A stretch of DNA of 25,620 bases from Firmicutes bacterium UBA3553 (GCA_002381185.1 DFOA01000030.1:2180-27799), one strand, 5' to 3'; shown: positions 12,216 through 21,381, counted from the stretch's first letter. Numbers and translations are program-made. Notes: generated by a model from the letters alone, not told the origin.

Positions 12216-13379
12216 TTAATCATTAATAGCAATGTTGAACAATTCTACATATTCCTTCTTAGTCATAGGTCTTGGATTGCTTGGTGTGGAGCCGTTTTCT
12301 TCTGACATTTGTGCCAGTCTGTCTATATCTTCCGCTTTTATACCAATGTCTTTCAATGTAGGCAATTTTATGTCCTTAACCATCTGTTTAACAATTTCAA
12401 CAGCATCCTTTGCAGCCTGTCTGTCATCTGAAGCTGTAGAGCCCATTACTCTGCCTATTCTTGCATATGTGTCAACAGCGTGGTCAAGGCTGTATTCCAT
12501 AACGTAAGGAAGAAGTATCGCATTGCAAACGCCGTGAGCCGCATCATACAAGCTTCCCATAGCTTCTGCCATGCAGTGAACTGAAGCCACGTCGGAATGG
12601 CTGAATGCTATACCTGCAAGTGTACTTCCTATAAGCATACCGGATCTTGCGTCCATGTTTGAAGGATTGAATACTGCTTCACGAATGTTTTCAGAAATAA
12701 GTTCGATAGCATATAATGCGCAGGCATCAGAAATAGGTTCAGAAACTGTACATGAATATGCTTCTATAGCATGAGTCAATGCATCTATTCCTGTAGCAGC
12801 AGTTGTTGAAGCAGGCAATGAAACCAGCATATCAGGATCAAGCAATGCTACTTTAGGTCCAAAGTATTGGCTTTTTACTGTTTTCTTAAATGTTTCAGTT
12901 GTATCTGTTATTACTGAAGAGAAAGTAACTTCACTTCCTGAGCCTGCAGTTGTAGGAATAACTATAAACGGCTGAACCGGTCCTTTTACTTTCCATCTTC
13001 CGTAGTAATCTTTCAATGATCCGCCGTAGCTGATTATTGCTGATGCTGCTTTTGCTGCATCTATAGGGCTTCCTCCGCCAAGAGCAATTATACCGTCAGT
13101 TCCGTTTTCAACGGCAAATTTAGCTGCTTCTTCTACGTTATAATCCTTCGGATTTGCTTCAATCTTATCAAATACAGCGTATTCCATTCCTGCATTGTCA
13201 AGATGTACTGTAGCTTTCGGAAGAAGAACCTTTCTTGTACTTCCGCTTCCTGTAATAAACAGCGGTTTTTTAACGCCTAATTCTTTTAATATTTCAGGTA
13301 ATCTTGCAACACTTCCTTTGCCGTATTCAATTTTTGTAGGCATTTCAAATGAAAATGGATTTGTTATGTTTTTGTTCAT
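12216..13379 (-). CDS. Iron-containing alcohol dehydrogenase (candidate 4-hydroxybutyrate dehydrogenase)
   Basis: A 387-residue protein with ATG behind AAGGAGAATTAAC. It is a group III Fe-ADH. The NAD(P)-binding motif GGGSPIDAAKA is at 101-111 and PTTAGSGSE at 142-150. The iron ligands fit D199 and H203 (GIDALTHAIEAY), H268 (VHCMAEAMG) and H282 (AHGVCNA). The histidine usually found four residues after the third ligand (HxxxH in FucO) is a glutamate here (E272). In the context of a 4-hydroxybutyryl-CoA dehydratase homologue it may interconvert succinate semialdehyde and 4-hydroxybutyrate, but butanol/ethanol or lactaldehyde activity cannot be excluded. It is the last gene of the sigma-54-linked operon, 91 bp after the aminotransferase. 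Confidence 0.88.
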   Translation of the reverse strand: MNKNITNPFSFEMPTKIEYGKGSVARLPEILKELGVKKPLFITGSGSTRKVLLPKATVHLDNAGMEYAVFDKIEANPKDYNVEEAAKFAVENGTDGIIALGGGSPIDAAKAASAIISYGGSLKDYYGRWKVKGPVQPFIVIPTTAGSGSEVTFSSVITDTTETFKKTVKSQYFGPKVALLDPDMLVSLPASTTAATGIDALTHAIEAYSCTVSEPISDACALYAIELISENIREAVFNPSNMDARSGMLIGSTLAGIAFSHSDVASVHCMAEAMGSLYDAAHGVCNAILLPYVMEYSLDHAVDTYARIGRVMGSTASDDRQAAKDAVEIVKQMVKDIKLPTLKDIGIKAEDIDRLAQMSEENGSTPSNPRPMTKKEYVELFNIAIND

Positions 13380-13422
13380 GTTAATTCTCCTTAGAATTTA
13401 TTGTTTTGTATGTATTTCTTAG

Positions 13423-13459
13423 CAGTATATATTCCAAGACTATCTTGGAACATATACTG
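13423..13459 (-). other. Intercistronic hairpin between aminotransferase and dehydrogenase genes
   Basis: CAGTATATATTCCAAG (13423-13438) pairs with 13444-13459 over 16 bp with one mismatch, around a 5-nt loop. No T-run follows on the - strand, so it is not a typical terminator. It may be an mRNA stability or processing element, or a partial terminator. Confidence 0.55.
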
Positions 13460-13470
13460 TGTACACCAAT

Positions 13471-14628
13471 TTAATATGCTTTTCTTATATATGAGTCTAT
13501 TCTCTTTACGGCTTCCTTTAAATTCTCATCGGAATTTGCAAATACCATACGGAGATATCCTTCTCCCATTTTACCAAAGGCAGAGCCTGGCACAGTAACT
13601 ACACCGGCATTCTTTAACAGCTCCTCTGCAAATTCTTCTGAGGTCTTGCCAAAGGATTTAATATTTACAAATGCATAGAAGCTTCCCGGAGATTTCTTGC
13701 ATGTTATTCCCGGTATGTTGTTCAGACCGTCAATCAATATGTCTCTTCTTCTGAAATAATCGCTGTACATTCTGTCAACTTCTATGCGGCTTCCTCTGAT
13801 AGCTTCAAGGGCAGCTTTCTGCGTGAAGGTTGAAACGCATGATACAAGACCTTCCTGCAGCTTCGGCATTACGGATATTATATCTTTATTCCCAAGAATA
13901 AATCCAATTCTCCATCCGGTCATTGCATGAGTTTTTGAAAAGCTGTTTATTACAAGTACTCTGTCCCTGATTTCCGGAATCTGTGCAATGCTGAAATATT
14001 TAATCCCGTCAAAAATCAGCTTGTCGTATACTTCATCGGAAATAACTATCAAATTGTACTTGTCTGCTATTTCACCTACTTTCAATATTTCATCTTTTTC
14101 CAGCACAGATCCAAGCGGATTGCTGGGGGAATTTAACAAAATGGCTCTTGTTTTGGGAGTTATTGCTTTCTCTATATCTTCTGCCCTGATATTAAAGTCG
14201 TTTTCTTCATAAATAGGCACTGAGACTGGTACAGCTCCGGCCATCATAACCTGTCCGATATAATTTGGGAAACATGGGTCCGGAATCAGGACCTCATCTC
14301 CCATATTTACCGTCGCAAGCAATGATAAATAAATAGCTTCCATACCGCCTACAGTTATCATGATATTTTCATAATTGTAGTCTTCAGAGTATTTTGTGTA
14401 TTCTTCAGCTATGGCCTCTCTCAGTTCCTTCAGACCAGCATTTGGACAGTAGTGAGTAAAACCGTCATCAATGGCTTTTTTTGCAGCCTCTTTGATGTTA
14501 ACAGGTGTATCAAAATTAGGCTCTCCCACCGTAAGCTTTATAGCATCAGGATATTTGTCCGCTAAATCGAACATTTTTCTGATACCTGAAGCAGGATAAA
14601 ACTTTGCTACATTAGATAAATAATTCAT
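13471..14628 (-). CDS. Class I/II PLP-dependent aminotransferase (AspC/AlaT/PatA type)
   Basis: A 385-residue protein with ATG behind GGAGGATTAA. It is a complete fold-type I aminotransferase: VGEPNFDTP near the N-terminus, SPSNPLG (N170), DEVY (D198, Y201), the PLP lysine K232 in SFSKTHAMTGWRIG with R240, and the carboxylate-binding R360 in GYLRMVF. It moves an amino group from an amino acid to an oxo acid; the donor is not readable from sequence. It is not a class III GABA transaminase. It lies 31 bp after the PFOR gene, so it may supply pyruvate or another oxo acid for oxidation, feeding the same operon's oxidoreductase. Confidence 0.9.
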   Translation of the reverse strand: MNYLSNVAKFYPASGIRKMFDLADKYPDAIKLTVGEPNFDTPVNIKEAAKKAIDDGFTHYCPNAGLKELREAIAEEYTKYSEDYNYENIMITVGGMEAIYLSLLATVNMGDEVLIPDPCFPNYIGQVMMAGAVPVSVPIYEENDFNIRAEDIEKAITPKTRAILLNSPSNPLGSVLEKDEILKVGEIADKYNLIVISDEVYDKLIFDGIKYFSIAQIPEIRDRVLVINSFSKTHAMTGWRIGFILGNKDIISVMPKLQEGLVSCVSTFTQKAALEAIRGSRIEVDRMYSDYFRRRDILIDGLNNIPGITCKKSPGSFYAFVNIKSFGKTSEEFAEELLKNAGVVTVPGSAFGKMGEGYLRMVFANSDENLKEAVKRIDSYIRKAY

Positions 14629-14659
14629 TTAATCCTCCATATAAAATCGTTAATTATAA

Positions 14660-17600
14660 CTATGCTTCGACACATTCTGTTTCTTGTGACATTCTAAGAT
14701 ATCTTTTATATCTGTACTCTGCATCTTTCTTAGCCTTTTCAAACAGCTTGTCAGCCATATCCGGAAATGCTTTATACAGAGATGAGTATCTTACTTCACT
14801 CATCAGGAATTCCTTAAAGTCCTTAGTAGGTTCGCCGGAATCAAGAATAAACGGATTTTTGCCTTCTTCTTCAAGCAGAGGATTATATCGGTACAATGTC
14901 CAGTACCCGGCTTCTACGGCTTCTTTTGCCTGAGTCTGTGATTTACCCATACCTGCCTTCAATCCGTGATTTATACAAGGCGAGTAGGCAATAATCAGAG
15001 ACGGCCCCGGATAGCTTTCTGCTTCCATAATTGCTTTGAGAGTTTGATTTTTATCAGCTCCCATAGCTATCTGCGCTACATATACATATCCATAGCTCAT
15101 AGCCATCATGCCTAAATCTTTCTTTCTTGTCTTCTTGCCGCTTGATGCAAATTCAGCAATAGCTGCTGTCGGTGTTGCTTTAGATGACTGACCTCCTGTA
15201 TTTGAGTAAACTTCTGTATCGAAAACCAATACATTCACATTTTCTCCCGATGCAAGCACATGGTCCAATCCGCCGTAACCGATATCATAAGCCCATCCGT
15301 CACCGCCAAATATCCAATGAGACCTCTTAACCAGGTAATCTTTATTATCATAAATATCATTAAGAAGCCTATTGTTTCCCTTTTCTTCTTCTAATGCAAG
15401 AATTAATTTTTCTGCACGGTCTCTTGTACCGTCACCATTGTCAAACCCTTCAAGCCATTCCTGCAATGCTTCTTTAAGCTTCTTGCTTTCTGTAGTTTCT
15501 GTAGTTTCAATAGCTTCGATAACCTTTGATTTTGTAGCGTTTCTTATTTTCTGAGCTCCCAAGAACATACCGAAACCATATTCCGCATTATCCTCAAACA
15601 ATGAGAATCCCCAAGATGGTCCCTGACCCTTATGGTTTGTTGTATATGAAACCTGTGGTGAACCTCCCCATACTGTAGAGCAGCCTGCAGCATTGGAAAT
15701 CATCATTCTGTCACCAAACAATTGAGTTACTAATTTTGCATATGGTGTTTCACCGCAGCCGGCACATGCACCTGAAAATTCAAGAAGAGGTTTCTTAAAT
15801 TGGCTTCCCTTAACTGTTTTTTCGATATTCTTTGGAATTTCCTTCGGAATTATGTCCTTTACAAAATTCCAATCATTAATATATTGTTCTCTGTTTGGAG
15901 CTAACATCTTCATTTCTATTGCTTTTTCTTTAGCAGGACATATATTTACACAGCTTCCGCATCCGGTACAGTCCTGAGCAGAAATCCCAAGATGATATTT
16001 CATTTCTTTAAGCCCTGTTGCATTAACAGCTGCAAATGCCGCAGGTGCGCCCTTCAATTCTTCTTCTGTAAGAAGTGTGGGTCTGATAACACTATGAGGA
16101 CATACATATGAACATTGATTGCACTGTATACATTTGTCGGAATTCCATAATGGAACTTCAATTGCAATCTCACGTTTTTCCCATGCAGTAACACCTAACG
16201 GGAATGAACCATCCTCACGGTTTGTAAATGTGCTTACCGGTAATTTATCTCCTTCCTGCCTGTTCATAACTCCAATGATTTTCTCGATAAATTCAGGCAT
16301 TTCAACAGATTTTTCGGCATGTTTATCAACAGCGTTTTTCCATGATTCAGGTACATTTACCTTTTTCATGCTGCCAAAGCCCTTATCAACAGCAAGGCAG
16401 TTCATATCTATTATGTTTTGACCTTTATTGCCGTATGATTTTTCTACTTCATTTTTTAGGTATTTTGCAACATCTTCAACCGGAATAATATTAGCCAGTT
16501 TGAAAAATGCGGCCTGCATTATCATGTTGATTTTTCCGCCAAGCCCAATTTCCTTAGCAATATCAACAGCATCTATTATATAGAATTCTACATCATTCTC
16601 AACAATACCTTTTTTCAGGGACGCCGGAAGCTGTTCTTCAAGCTCTTCTTCGCTCCAGATGCAGTTAAGCAGGAATTTGCCACCTTTCTTTATTCCTGCC
16701 AATAAATCATACTTATTCACATAAGCCTGGTTATGACAAGCAATAAAATCTGCTCTGTTGATAGTATACGGCTCTTTAATAGGAGATTTACCAAATCTGA
16801 GATGTGATATAGTAAGTCCTCCGGATTTCTTCGCATCATATTCAAAATATGCCTGAGCATAAAAATCAGTATTGTCACCAATTATCTTTATTGCAGATTT
16901 ATTAGCGCTGACTGTTCCGTCTGAACCGTATCCCCAGAACTTGCACGCAATTGTTCCCTGCGGAGTAGTATCTATGCTTTCTGCTGCTAACGGCAATGAT
17001 TTAAATGTAATGTCATCAACTATGCTTACAGTGAAATCATTCTTGGGATTATCAAGCTTCAGATTGTTAAATACAGCCATGGCATCATCCGGTTTGAAAT
17101 CCTTTGAACCCAAGCCGTACCTTCCGCCCACGATCAGAGGAGTATTTTCTGCATTATAAAATGCATTTTTAACATCCAGATACAACGGTTCTCCATTTGC
17201 TCCCGGTTCTTTTGTCCTGTCAAGAACAGCTATTTTCTTAACTGTCTTCGGAATCTGGCTGAGCATAAATTCAGCACTGAAAGGTCTGTAAAGATGAACT
17301 TCAAGAAGACCAACTTTCTCGCCTCCGGCATTGAGATAGTCAACAACCTCACTTATGGTTTCACAGCCTGAGCCCATTGCAATAATTATATTTTCTGCAT
17401 CTTCAGCACCGTAATAATTAAACAGTTTATAGTTTCTTCCCGTCAGCTTATTGATTTCGTCCATATATGACTGAACAATTCCCGGAACAGCGTCATGGAA
17501 TTTGTTTATAGCTTCTCTCAACTGGAAGAATACATCAGGATTCTGAGTTGTTCCTCTGAGTACAGGATGGTCAGGGCTGAGAGAGCGGTTCCTGAATTCT

Positions 17601-18205
17601 CTTAAAGCAGCATAATCAACAAGTCTAGCTAACTCATCATATTCCAACACTTCAATTTTTTGTACTTCGTGAGATGTTCTGAATCCGTCAAAAAAATGCA
17701 GCACGGGCAATTTCGATTTTATTGCACTTAAATGTGCAACTGCTGCCAGATCCAGTGCTTGCTGAACACTGCTCGAAGCAAGCATTGTAAAGCCTGTCTG
17801 TCTGGTTGCCATAACATCCTGATGATCCCCGAATATGCTCAGTGAATTTGATGCCAGCGAACGTGCGCTTACATGAAATACTGCCGGCAGCAATTCTCCT
17901 GCTATTTTATACATGTTGGGTATCATTAACAACAATCCCTGTGAAGCCGTATAAGTTGATGTCAATGCTCCTGACTGCAACGCACCGTGCAAAGTCCCTG
18001 CCGCTCCTCCTTCGGATTGCATTTCCTTTACCAGGACTGTATCTCCAAAAATATTCTTTCTTCCCTTAGAAGACCATTCATCCACCGATGCTGCCATCTG
18101 TGATGACGGTGTTATAGGGTATATTGCAGCAACATCGGTAAATGCATATGATGAATATGCTGCAGCTGTATTGCCGTCCATTGTTTGAGTTCTGCGTTTT
18201 GCCAT
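14660..18205 (-). CDS. nifJ: Pyruvate:ferredoxin (flavodoxin) oxidoreductase
   Basis: An 1181-residue single-chain PFOR of full normal length, with ATG behind AAGGAGAAGTGAA. It oxidises pyruvate and CoA to acetyl-CoA and CO2, reducing ferredoxin. Visible in order: the N-terminal PFOR domain (MDGNTAAAYSSYAFTDVAAI, then YPITPSS); the gamma/delta part with two 4Fe-4S motifs, CIQCNQCSYVCP (about 692-703) and CTGCGSCVNICP (about 743-754); cysteines of the proximal cluster starting at CAGCGETPY (about 812); and the TPP site GGDGWAYDIGYGG (about 968) with SNTGGQSSKATPT. It lies 33 bp after the dehydratase gene, the second gene of the operon. A general pyruvate role is likely, but a dedicated 2-oxo-acid role is possible given the context. 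Confidence 0.97.
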   Translation of the reverse strand: MAKRRTQTMDGNTAAAYSSYAFTDVAAIYPITPSSQMAASVDEWSSKGRKNIFGDTVLVKEMQSEGGAAGTLHGALQSGALTSTYTASQGLLLMIPNMYKIAGELLPAVFHVSARSLASNSLSIFGDHQDVMATRQTGFTMLASSSVQQALDLAAVAHLSAIKSKLPVLHFFDGFRTSHEVQKIEVLEYDELARLVDYAALREFRNRSLSPDHPVLRGTTQNPDVFFQLREAINKFHDAVPGIVQSYMDEINKLTGRNYKLFNYYGAEDAENIIIAMGSGCETISEVVDYLNAGGEKVGLLEVHLYRPFSAEFMLSQIPKTVKKIAVLDRTKEPGANGEPLYLDVKNAFYNAENTPLIVGGRYGLGSKDFKPDDAMAVFNNLKLDNPKNDFTVSIVDDITFKSLPLAAESIDTTPQGTIACKFWGYGSDGTVSANKSAIKIIGDNTDFYAQAYFEYDAKKSGGLTISHLRFGKSPIKEPYTINRADFIACHNQAYVNKYDLLAGIKKGGKFLLNCIWSEEELEEQLPASLKKGIVENDVEFYIIDAVDIAKEIGLGGKINMIMQAAFFKLANIIPVEDVAKYLKNEVEKSYGNKGQNIIDMNCLAVDKGFGSMKKVNVPESWKNAVDKHAEKSVEMPEFIEKIIGVMNRQEGDKLPVSTFTNREDGSFPLGVTAWEKREIAIEVPLWNSDKCIQCNQCSYVCPHSVIRPTLLTEEELKGAPAAFAAVNATGLKEMKYHLGISAQDCTGCGSCVNICPAKEKAIEMKMLAPNREQYINDWNFVKDIIPKEIPKNIEKTVKGSQFKKPLLEFSGACAGCGETPYAKLVTQLFGDRMMISNAAGCSTVWGGSPQVSYTTNHKGQGPSWGFSLFEDNAEYGFGMFLGAQKIRNATKSKVIEAIETTETTESKKLKEALQEWLEGFDNGDGTRDRAEKLILALEEEKGNNRLLNDIYDNKDYLVKRSHWIFGGDGWAYDIGYGGLDHVLASGENVNVLVFDTEVYSNTGGQSSKATPTAAIAEFASSGKKTRKKDLGMMAMSYGYVYVAQIAMGADKNQTLKAIMEAESYPGPSLIIAYSPCINHGLKAGMGKSQTQAKEAVEAGYWTLYRYNPLLEEEGKNPFILDSGEPTKDFKEFLMSEVRYSSLYKAFPDMADKLFEKAKKDAEYRYKRYLRMSQETECVEA

Positions 18206-18238
18206 TTCACTTCTCCTTGCTAATATTTGTTTTTTTAA

Positions 18239-19690
18239 TTATCCTTCAATTTTTGCAATTGATTTTGCCAGCTCTTTCTTTGCATTGATGTTGCCCTGTC
18301 TTGATATCATTATTCTCTGAGCCTGCGGCGAACCTGCGCCGTGCATTGATTCAGTCCTGTATCCAACAGCCGCTGTTCCCAGTGTGATATTTTCTATAAG
18401 TCTCAGAACTTTGAGTCTGTCTTCAACTGAAACTCCTTCTACGCCCTGCAGATATTTTTCTATATATTTTCCTATCATAGGGTCCTTAAGATCCTTTTCT
18501 GAAGGTGCCGTAACCATTAACCCGCCTGCAATATCTTCAGCCAGCCTGGCAATCTCATACGGGAATCTTGTAATATTCTGCTTACATACATTGGCAAGCA
18601 ATAAGTCTATTATATAGTTTCCTGATTCTGTTTTATGTCCCTCTGCAGAACATGCGATACCGCAGCTGTATAATGTTTCGTTAAGGTGAGTCATTTCGAT
18701 CAATTTATCCTTAACGTGAGATGCCTTCTGAGCTCCGTTATAATCTGCAATAAGAGCTGCTGCACCTATTAATACATCTCCCACTCCGACCTTGCACCCG
18801 CCGTAGCTTTGTCTGTGGTATCCTGCAAATCTCTCAACCATCATACCTGAAAATTCTGTTTCGCCGTTTAAAAATAATCTGTCATTAGGAACAAATACGT
18901 CATCAAATATAAGTAATGCTTCCATACCTCCGAATTGACTGTTTCCCACATCAATCTTTGAGCCTTCCAGCTTCCTTGTATCACATGACTGTCTTCCTAT
19001 AATCATCAGCACTCCTTCCGCATCAACCGGAACTGAAAATGCCACAGCATAATCTTTATCATCAGGGTTCATTGCAATGGTAGGCATTACCAAAACCTCA
19101 TGAGAGTTGCATATACCTGTCTGATGTGCCTTTGCTCCTCTTACAACTATTCCGTCTTCTCTTCTTTCAACTACTCGAAGATATAAATCAGGGTCTGACT
19201 GCTTACTTGGCGGCAGTGACCTGTCTCCCTTAGGATCAGTCATTGCTCCGTCAACGGTCAGGTCATTTTCCTGAACATACTTTAAGTATTTTATAAAGTT
19301 ATCATAATATTTAGTTCCAAACTTTTTATCAATTTCGTATGTTGTACTGTATACGGCATTGAATGCATCCATGCCGACACATCTTTGAAAGCAAGATGCG
19401 GTTTTTTGTCCCAGAAGCCTTTGCATTTTTACCTTTTTAACAAGGTCTTCCGTGCTTTGATGAATATGAGTAAACCTGTTTACCTTTTCTCCGGTTAAAG
19501 ATGACTTGGCAGTCATTAAATCTTCATATTCCGGCATATGAGCAAGGTCATAGGTTGCCCTGACAGAATTTAACGATGGGCGTAGAATAGGATTATCAAC
19601 AGAGCTTTCCACCTTTTCACCAAACATATAAATCTGCATATTCATTTTTCTGATACTTTCTATATACTGTTCCCCAGTCATTAAAGCCAT
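18239..19690 (-). CDS. abfD: 4-Hydroxybutyryl-CoA dehydratase / vinylacetyl-CoA isomerase homologue
   Basis: A 483-residue protein with ATG behind AAGGAGTGTAAAAA. It closely resembles the Clostridium aminobutyricum enzyme as I recall it (same MTxEQYIES start, VKMQRLLGQKTASCFQRCVG, MDAFNAV and ERFAGYHRQSYGGCK stretches). The oxygen-sensitive 4Fe-4S ligands fall at C100, C104, H292 and C299, matching the known C99, C103, H292 and C299. FAD-binding regions typical of the HpaB family are present. The reaction is 4-hydroxybutyryl-CoA to crotonyl-CoA via a ketyl radical. A segment at about 398-420 is shorter than in the reference. It is the first gene of the operon, 26 nt or so from a sigma-54 start site. 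The exact substrate in this organism could differ. Confidence 0.9.
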   Translation of the reverse strand: MALMTGEQYIESIRKMNMQIYMFGEKVESSVDNPILRPSLNSVRATYDLAHMPEYEDLMTAKSSLTGEKVNRFTHIHQSTEDLVKKVKMQRLLGQKTASCFQRCVGMDAFNAVYSTTYEIDKKFGTKYYDNFIKYLKYVQENDLTVDGAMTDPKGDRSLPPSKQSDPDLYLRVVERREDGIVVRGAKAHQTGICNSHEVLVMPTIAMNPDDKDYAVAFSVPVDAEGVLMIIGRQSCDTRKLEGSKIDVGNSQFGGMEALLIFDDVFVPNDRLFLNGETEFSGMMVERFAGYHRQSYGGCKVGVGDVLIGAAALIADYNGAQKASHVKDKLIEMTHLNETLYSCGIACSAEGHKTESGNYIIDLLLANVCKQNITRFPYEIARLAEDIAGGLMVTAPSEKDLKDPMIGKYIEKYLQGVEGVSVEDRLKVLRLIENITLGTAAVGYRTESMHGAGSPQAQRIMISRQGNINAKKELAKSIAKIEG

Positions 19691-19727
19691 TTTTTACACT
19701 CCTTATCTCTTTTATATTTTCATATAA

Positions 19728-19742
19728 GCAAATTCCGTGCCA
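19728..19742 (-). promoter_or_regulatory. Sigma-54 (-24/-12) promoter of the abfD operon
   Basis: On the - strand TGGCACGGAATTTGC matches the consensus TGGCAC-N5-TTGC perfectly, with GG and GC exactly 10 bp apart. Transcription should start near 19716, giving a leader of about 26 nt that includes the AAGGAGTG ribosome site. Confidence 0.93.
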
Positions 19743-19824
19743 AAAGAATAAAAAAAGTATATTTCCAAGGACATTGAAATTCAGCCCCTAGCCATATACT
19801 CTAAAAAAAACTATTTTACAAATA

Positions 19825-19842
19825 TGTTGCGCTATTGCAACA
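19825..19842. promoter_or_regulatory. Upstream activator site 1
   Basis: TGTTGC-GCTATT-GCAACA is a perfect 6-6-6 inverted repeat about 83 bp upstream of the -24 box. It is the best copy of the three and a likely binding site for the PAS-AAA+-Fis regulator encoded next door. Confidence 0.7.
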
Positions 19843-19900
19843 TCCAATTTATTGGAAATTTTATTTTTGATATTATGCTATGTTTGTAACGAAATCCTGA

Positions 19901-19918
19901 TGTTGTAATATTGCACCA
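19901..19918. promoter_or_regulatory. Upstream activator site 2 (degenerate)
   Basis: TGTTGT-AATATT-GCACCA keeps the length and spacing of site 1 with changes in both arms. It lies 21 bp (two helical turns) from site 3. Confidence 0.45.
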
Positions 19919-19921
19919 TGT

Positions 19922-19939
19922 TGTTGCATAACTGCAACT
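19922..19939. promoter_or_regulatory. Upstream activator site 3
   Basis: TGTTGC-ATAACT-GCAACT differs from a perfect copy only in the last base and has the same 6-bp spacer. It lies about 15 bp after the regulator's stop codon. Confidence 0.65.
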
Positions 19940-19953
19940 TAAGATTTCATAAT

Positions 19954-21348
19954 CTAAAGATACTTTTTCCTCTTTCTTACAAATGTGGATGGATCTATGC
20001 CTAATTCCTTCGCAGCACCTCTCACATTGCCGTACTTTTCATATGCCTTGAAAATCATATCCTTTTCCAGTTTTTCCAAAGCATCTGATAATTTTGGCAT
20101 ATGGCCTTTTCCATCATTGCTGGTTTCATATTTTTCATAATCATCTCTTGCTATATGTGCCGGCAGATTTGTCTTGTTAATAGTATCGTCCACAGATGTT
20201 ACCACAAGCATTTCGATTAAATTGCGTAGTTCTCTCACATTACCCGGCCAGCTATATTCATATAAGTATTTCATTGCTTCTTTCGAAACAGTTTTTTCCA
20301 TGTTATATTTTTCATTATAAACTTTCAGGAAATATTCAGCCAATGGAATTATGCTGCTTTTTCTCTCTCTTAAAGGAATAACCTTAAGCTGCACCACATT
20401 AAGACGATAGAACAAATCCTCCCTGAACAGCCCCTTTTCGACCATTCCTTCTAAGTTCCTGTTAGTTGATGCAATTATCCTGACATCAACCTTTATTGTA
20501 TCATTGCTGCCAACCTTTTCAAATTTGCCATCCTGAAGTACCCTCAGCAGTTTTACCTGCATGTTTAATGGTAGTTCTCCGATTTCATCAAGAAGCAGGG
20601 TTCCATTATTGGCTGCTTCAAAAATTCCCATCTTTCCGCCTTTTACCGCTCCTGTAAACGAACCTTCGGCATAGCCGAAAAACTCTGACTCTATGAGATT
20701 TTCAGGTATAGCTCCACAGTTTATTTTAATAAACGGTTTATTTTTCCGAAGACTGTTATTGTAAATATATTTTGCAAATAATTCTTTTCCGGAACCGGAT
20801 TCTCCCATTATGAGTATTGTTGTATCAACTCTTGCAACTCTCTTTGCAAGCAATAAAAGATTAAGCATATTCTCATCTTCCGCAATTATATATTCGTCAC
20901 TTGCCAATTGTAATTTTAATTCTTCTATAATGCCCTTATATTTAATGCTTTCATCTTTTCTTTGATTTTCCTTTTCCTGCAGCTCCTTCAACTCAGTAAT
21001 ATCTCTTACATTAGTTACAATCATTTTAATTTCGCCGTTCTCGTCAAAAAATGGCGTACTGGTTACCAATGCGCTTTTTCCGCTTTTAAATGATTGATAA
21101 ACTGTCTTGGCTCTTTTATTTTGCAAAACCCAAAAAGAAGTTACCTCAGACATTGTGCCGTTGTTAACCAGCTCTGCCATATTGCGCCCCATAAGTTCCT
21201 CTCTTTTTAGACCCGTTATTCTTTCATAGCTTTTATTTATCAATATCGTATTGGCATCACCGTCAGTCACATATATTCCGTCAAATGATGTTTCTATTAT
21301 CATTTCAAGAGTATTTATATAATTTTCATCCTTAGTTGTTATCTCCAT
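19954..21348 (-). CDS. Sigma-54-dependent activator, PAS-AAA+-Fis HTH
   Basis: A 464-residue enhancer-binding protein. A PAS sensor (10-118, SFDGIYVTDGDANTILINKS then YERITGL) is followed by a short coiled linker and the AAA+ domain. Walker A GESGSGKE is at 182-189, the sigma-54 contact loop GSFTGA at 229-234 (Ser in place of the usual Ala), Walker B LLLDEI at 251-256 and FYRLNV at 313-318. A Fis-type HTH (NVRGAAKELGIDPSTFVRKR, 441-460) closes the protein. There is no receiver domain, so it is not a two-component partner; the PAS probably senses a ligand or redox state. It lies directly upstream of the abfD operon, whose promoter is sigma-54 type with palindromes nearby, making it the obvious activator. 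Confidence 0.93.
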   Translation of the reverse strand: MEITTKDENYINTLEMIIETSFDGIYVTDGDANTILINKSYERITGLKREELMGRNMAELVNNGTMSEVTSFWVLQNKRAKTVYQSFKSGKSALVTSTPFFDENGEIKMIVTNVRDITELKELQEKENQRKDESIKYKGIIEELKLQLASDEYIIAEDENMLNLLLLAKRVARVDTTILIMGESGSGKELFAKYIYNNSLRKNKPFIKINCGAIPENLIESEFFGYAEGSFTGAVKGGKMGIFEAANNGTLLLDEIGELPLNMQVKLLRVLQDGKFEKVGSNDTIKVDVRIIASTNRNLEGMVEKGLFREDLFYRLNVVQLKVIPLRERKSSIIPLAEYFLKVYNEKYNMEKTVSKEAMKYLYEYSWPGNVRELRNLIEMLVVTSVDDTINKTNLPAHIARDDYEKYETSNDGKGHMPKLSDALEKLEKDMIFKAYEKYGNVRGAAKELGIDPSTFVRKRKKYL

Positions 21349-21359
21349 TTTATTACCTG

Positions 21360-21381
21360 TAGCATGGCAGCATATATGCTA
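21360..21381. promoter_or_regulatory. Palindrome in front of the activator gene
   Basis: AGCATATATGCT (21369-21380) is a perfect 12-bp palindrome, and TAGCAT (21360-21365) and ATGCTA (21376-21381) form a second overlapping inverted pair. It lies 12-33 bp before the activator's start codon and may be an operator. No clear sigma-70 promoter or terminator was found in the 101-bp gap. Confidence 0.3.

Noticed and set aside
16119..17159. Open frames of 95-100 codons on the + strand within the PFOR gene
   Set aside because: They mirror the codon use of nifJ on the other strand and lack ribosome sites and recognisable domains.
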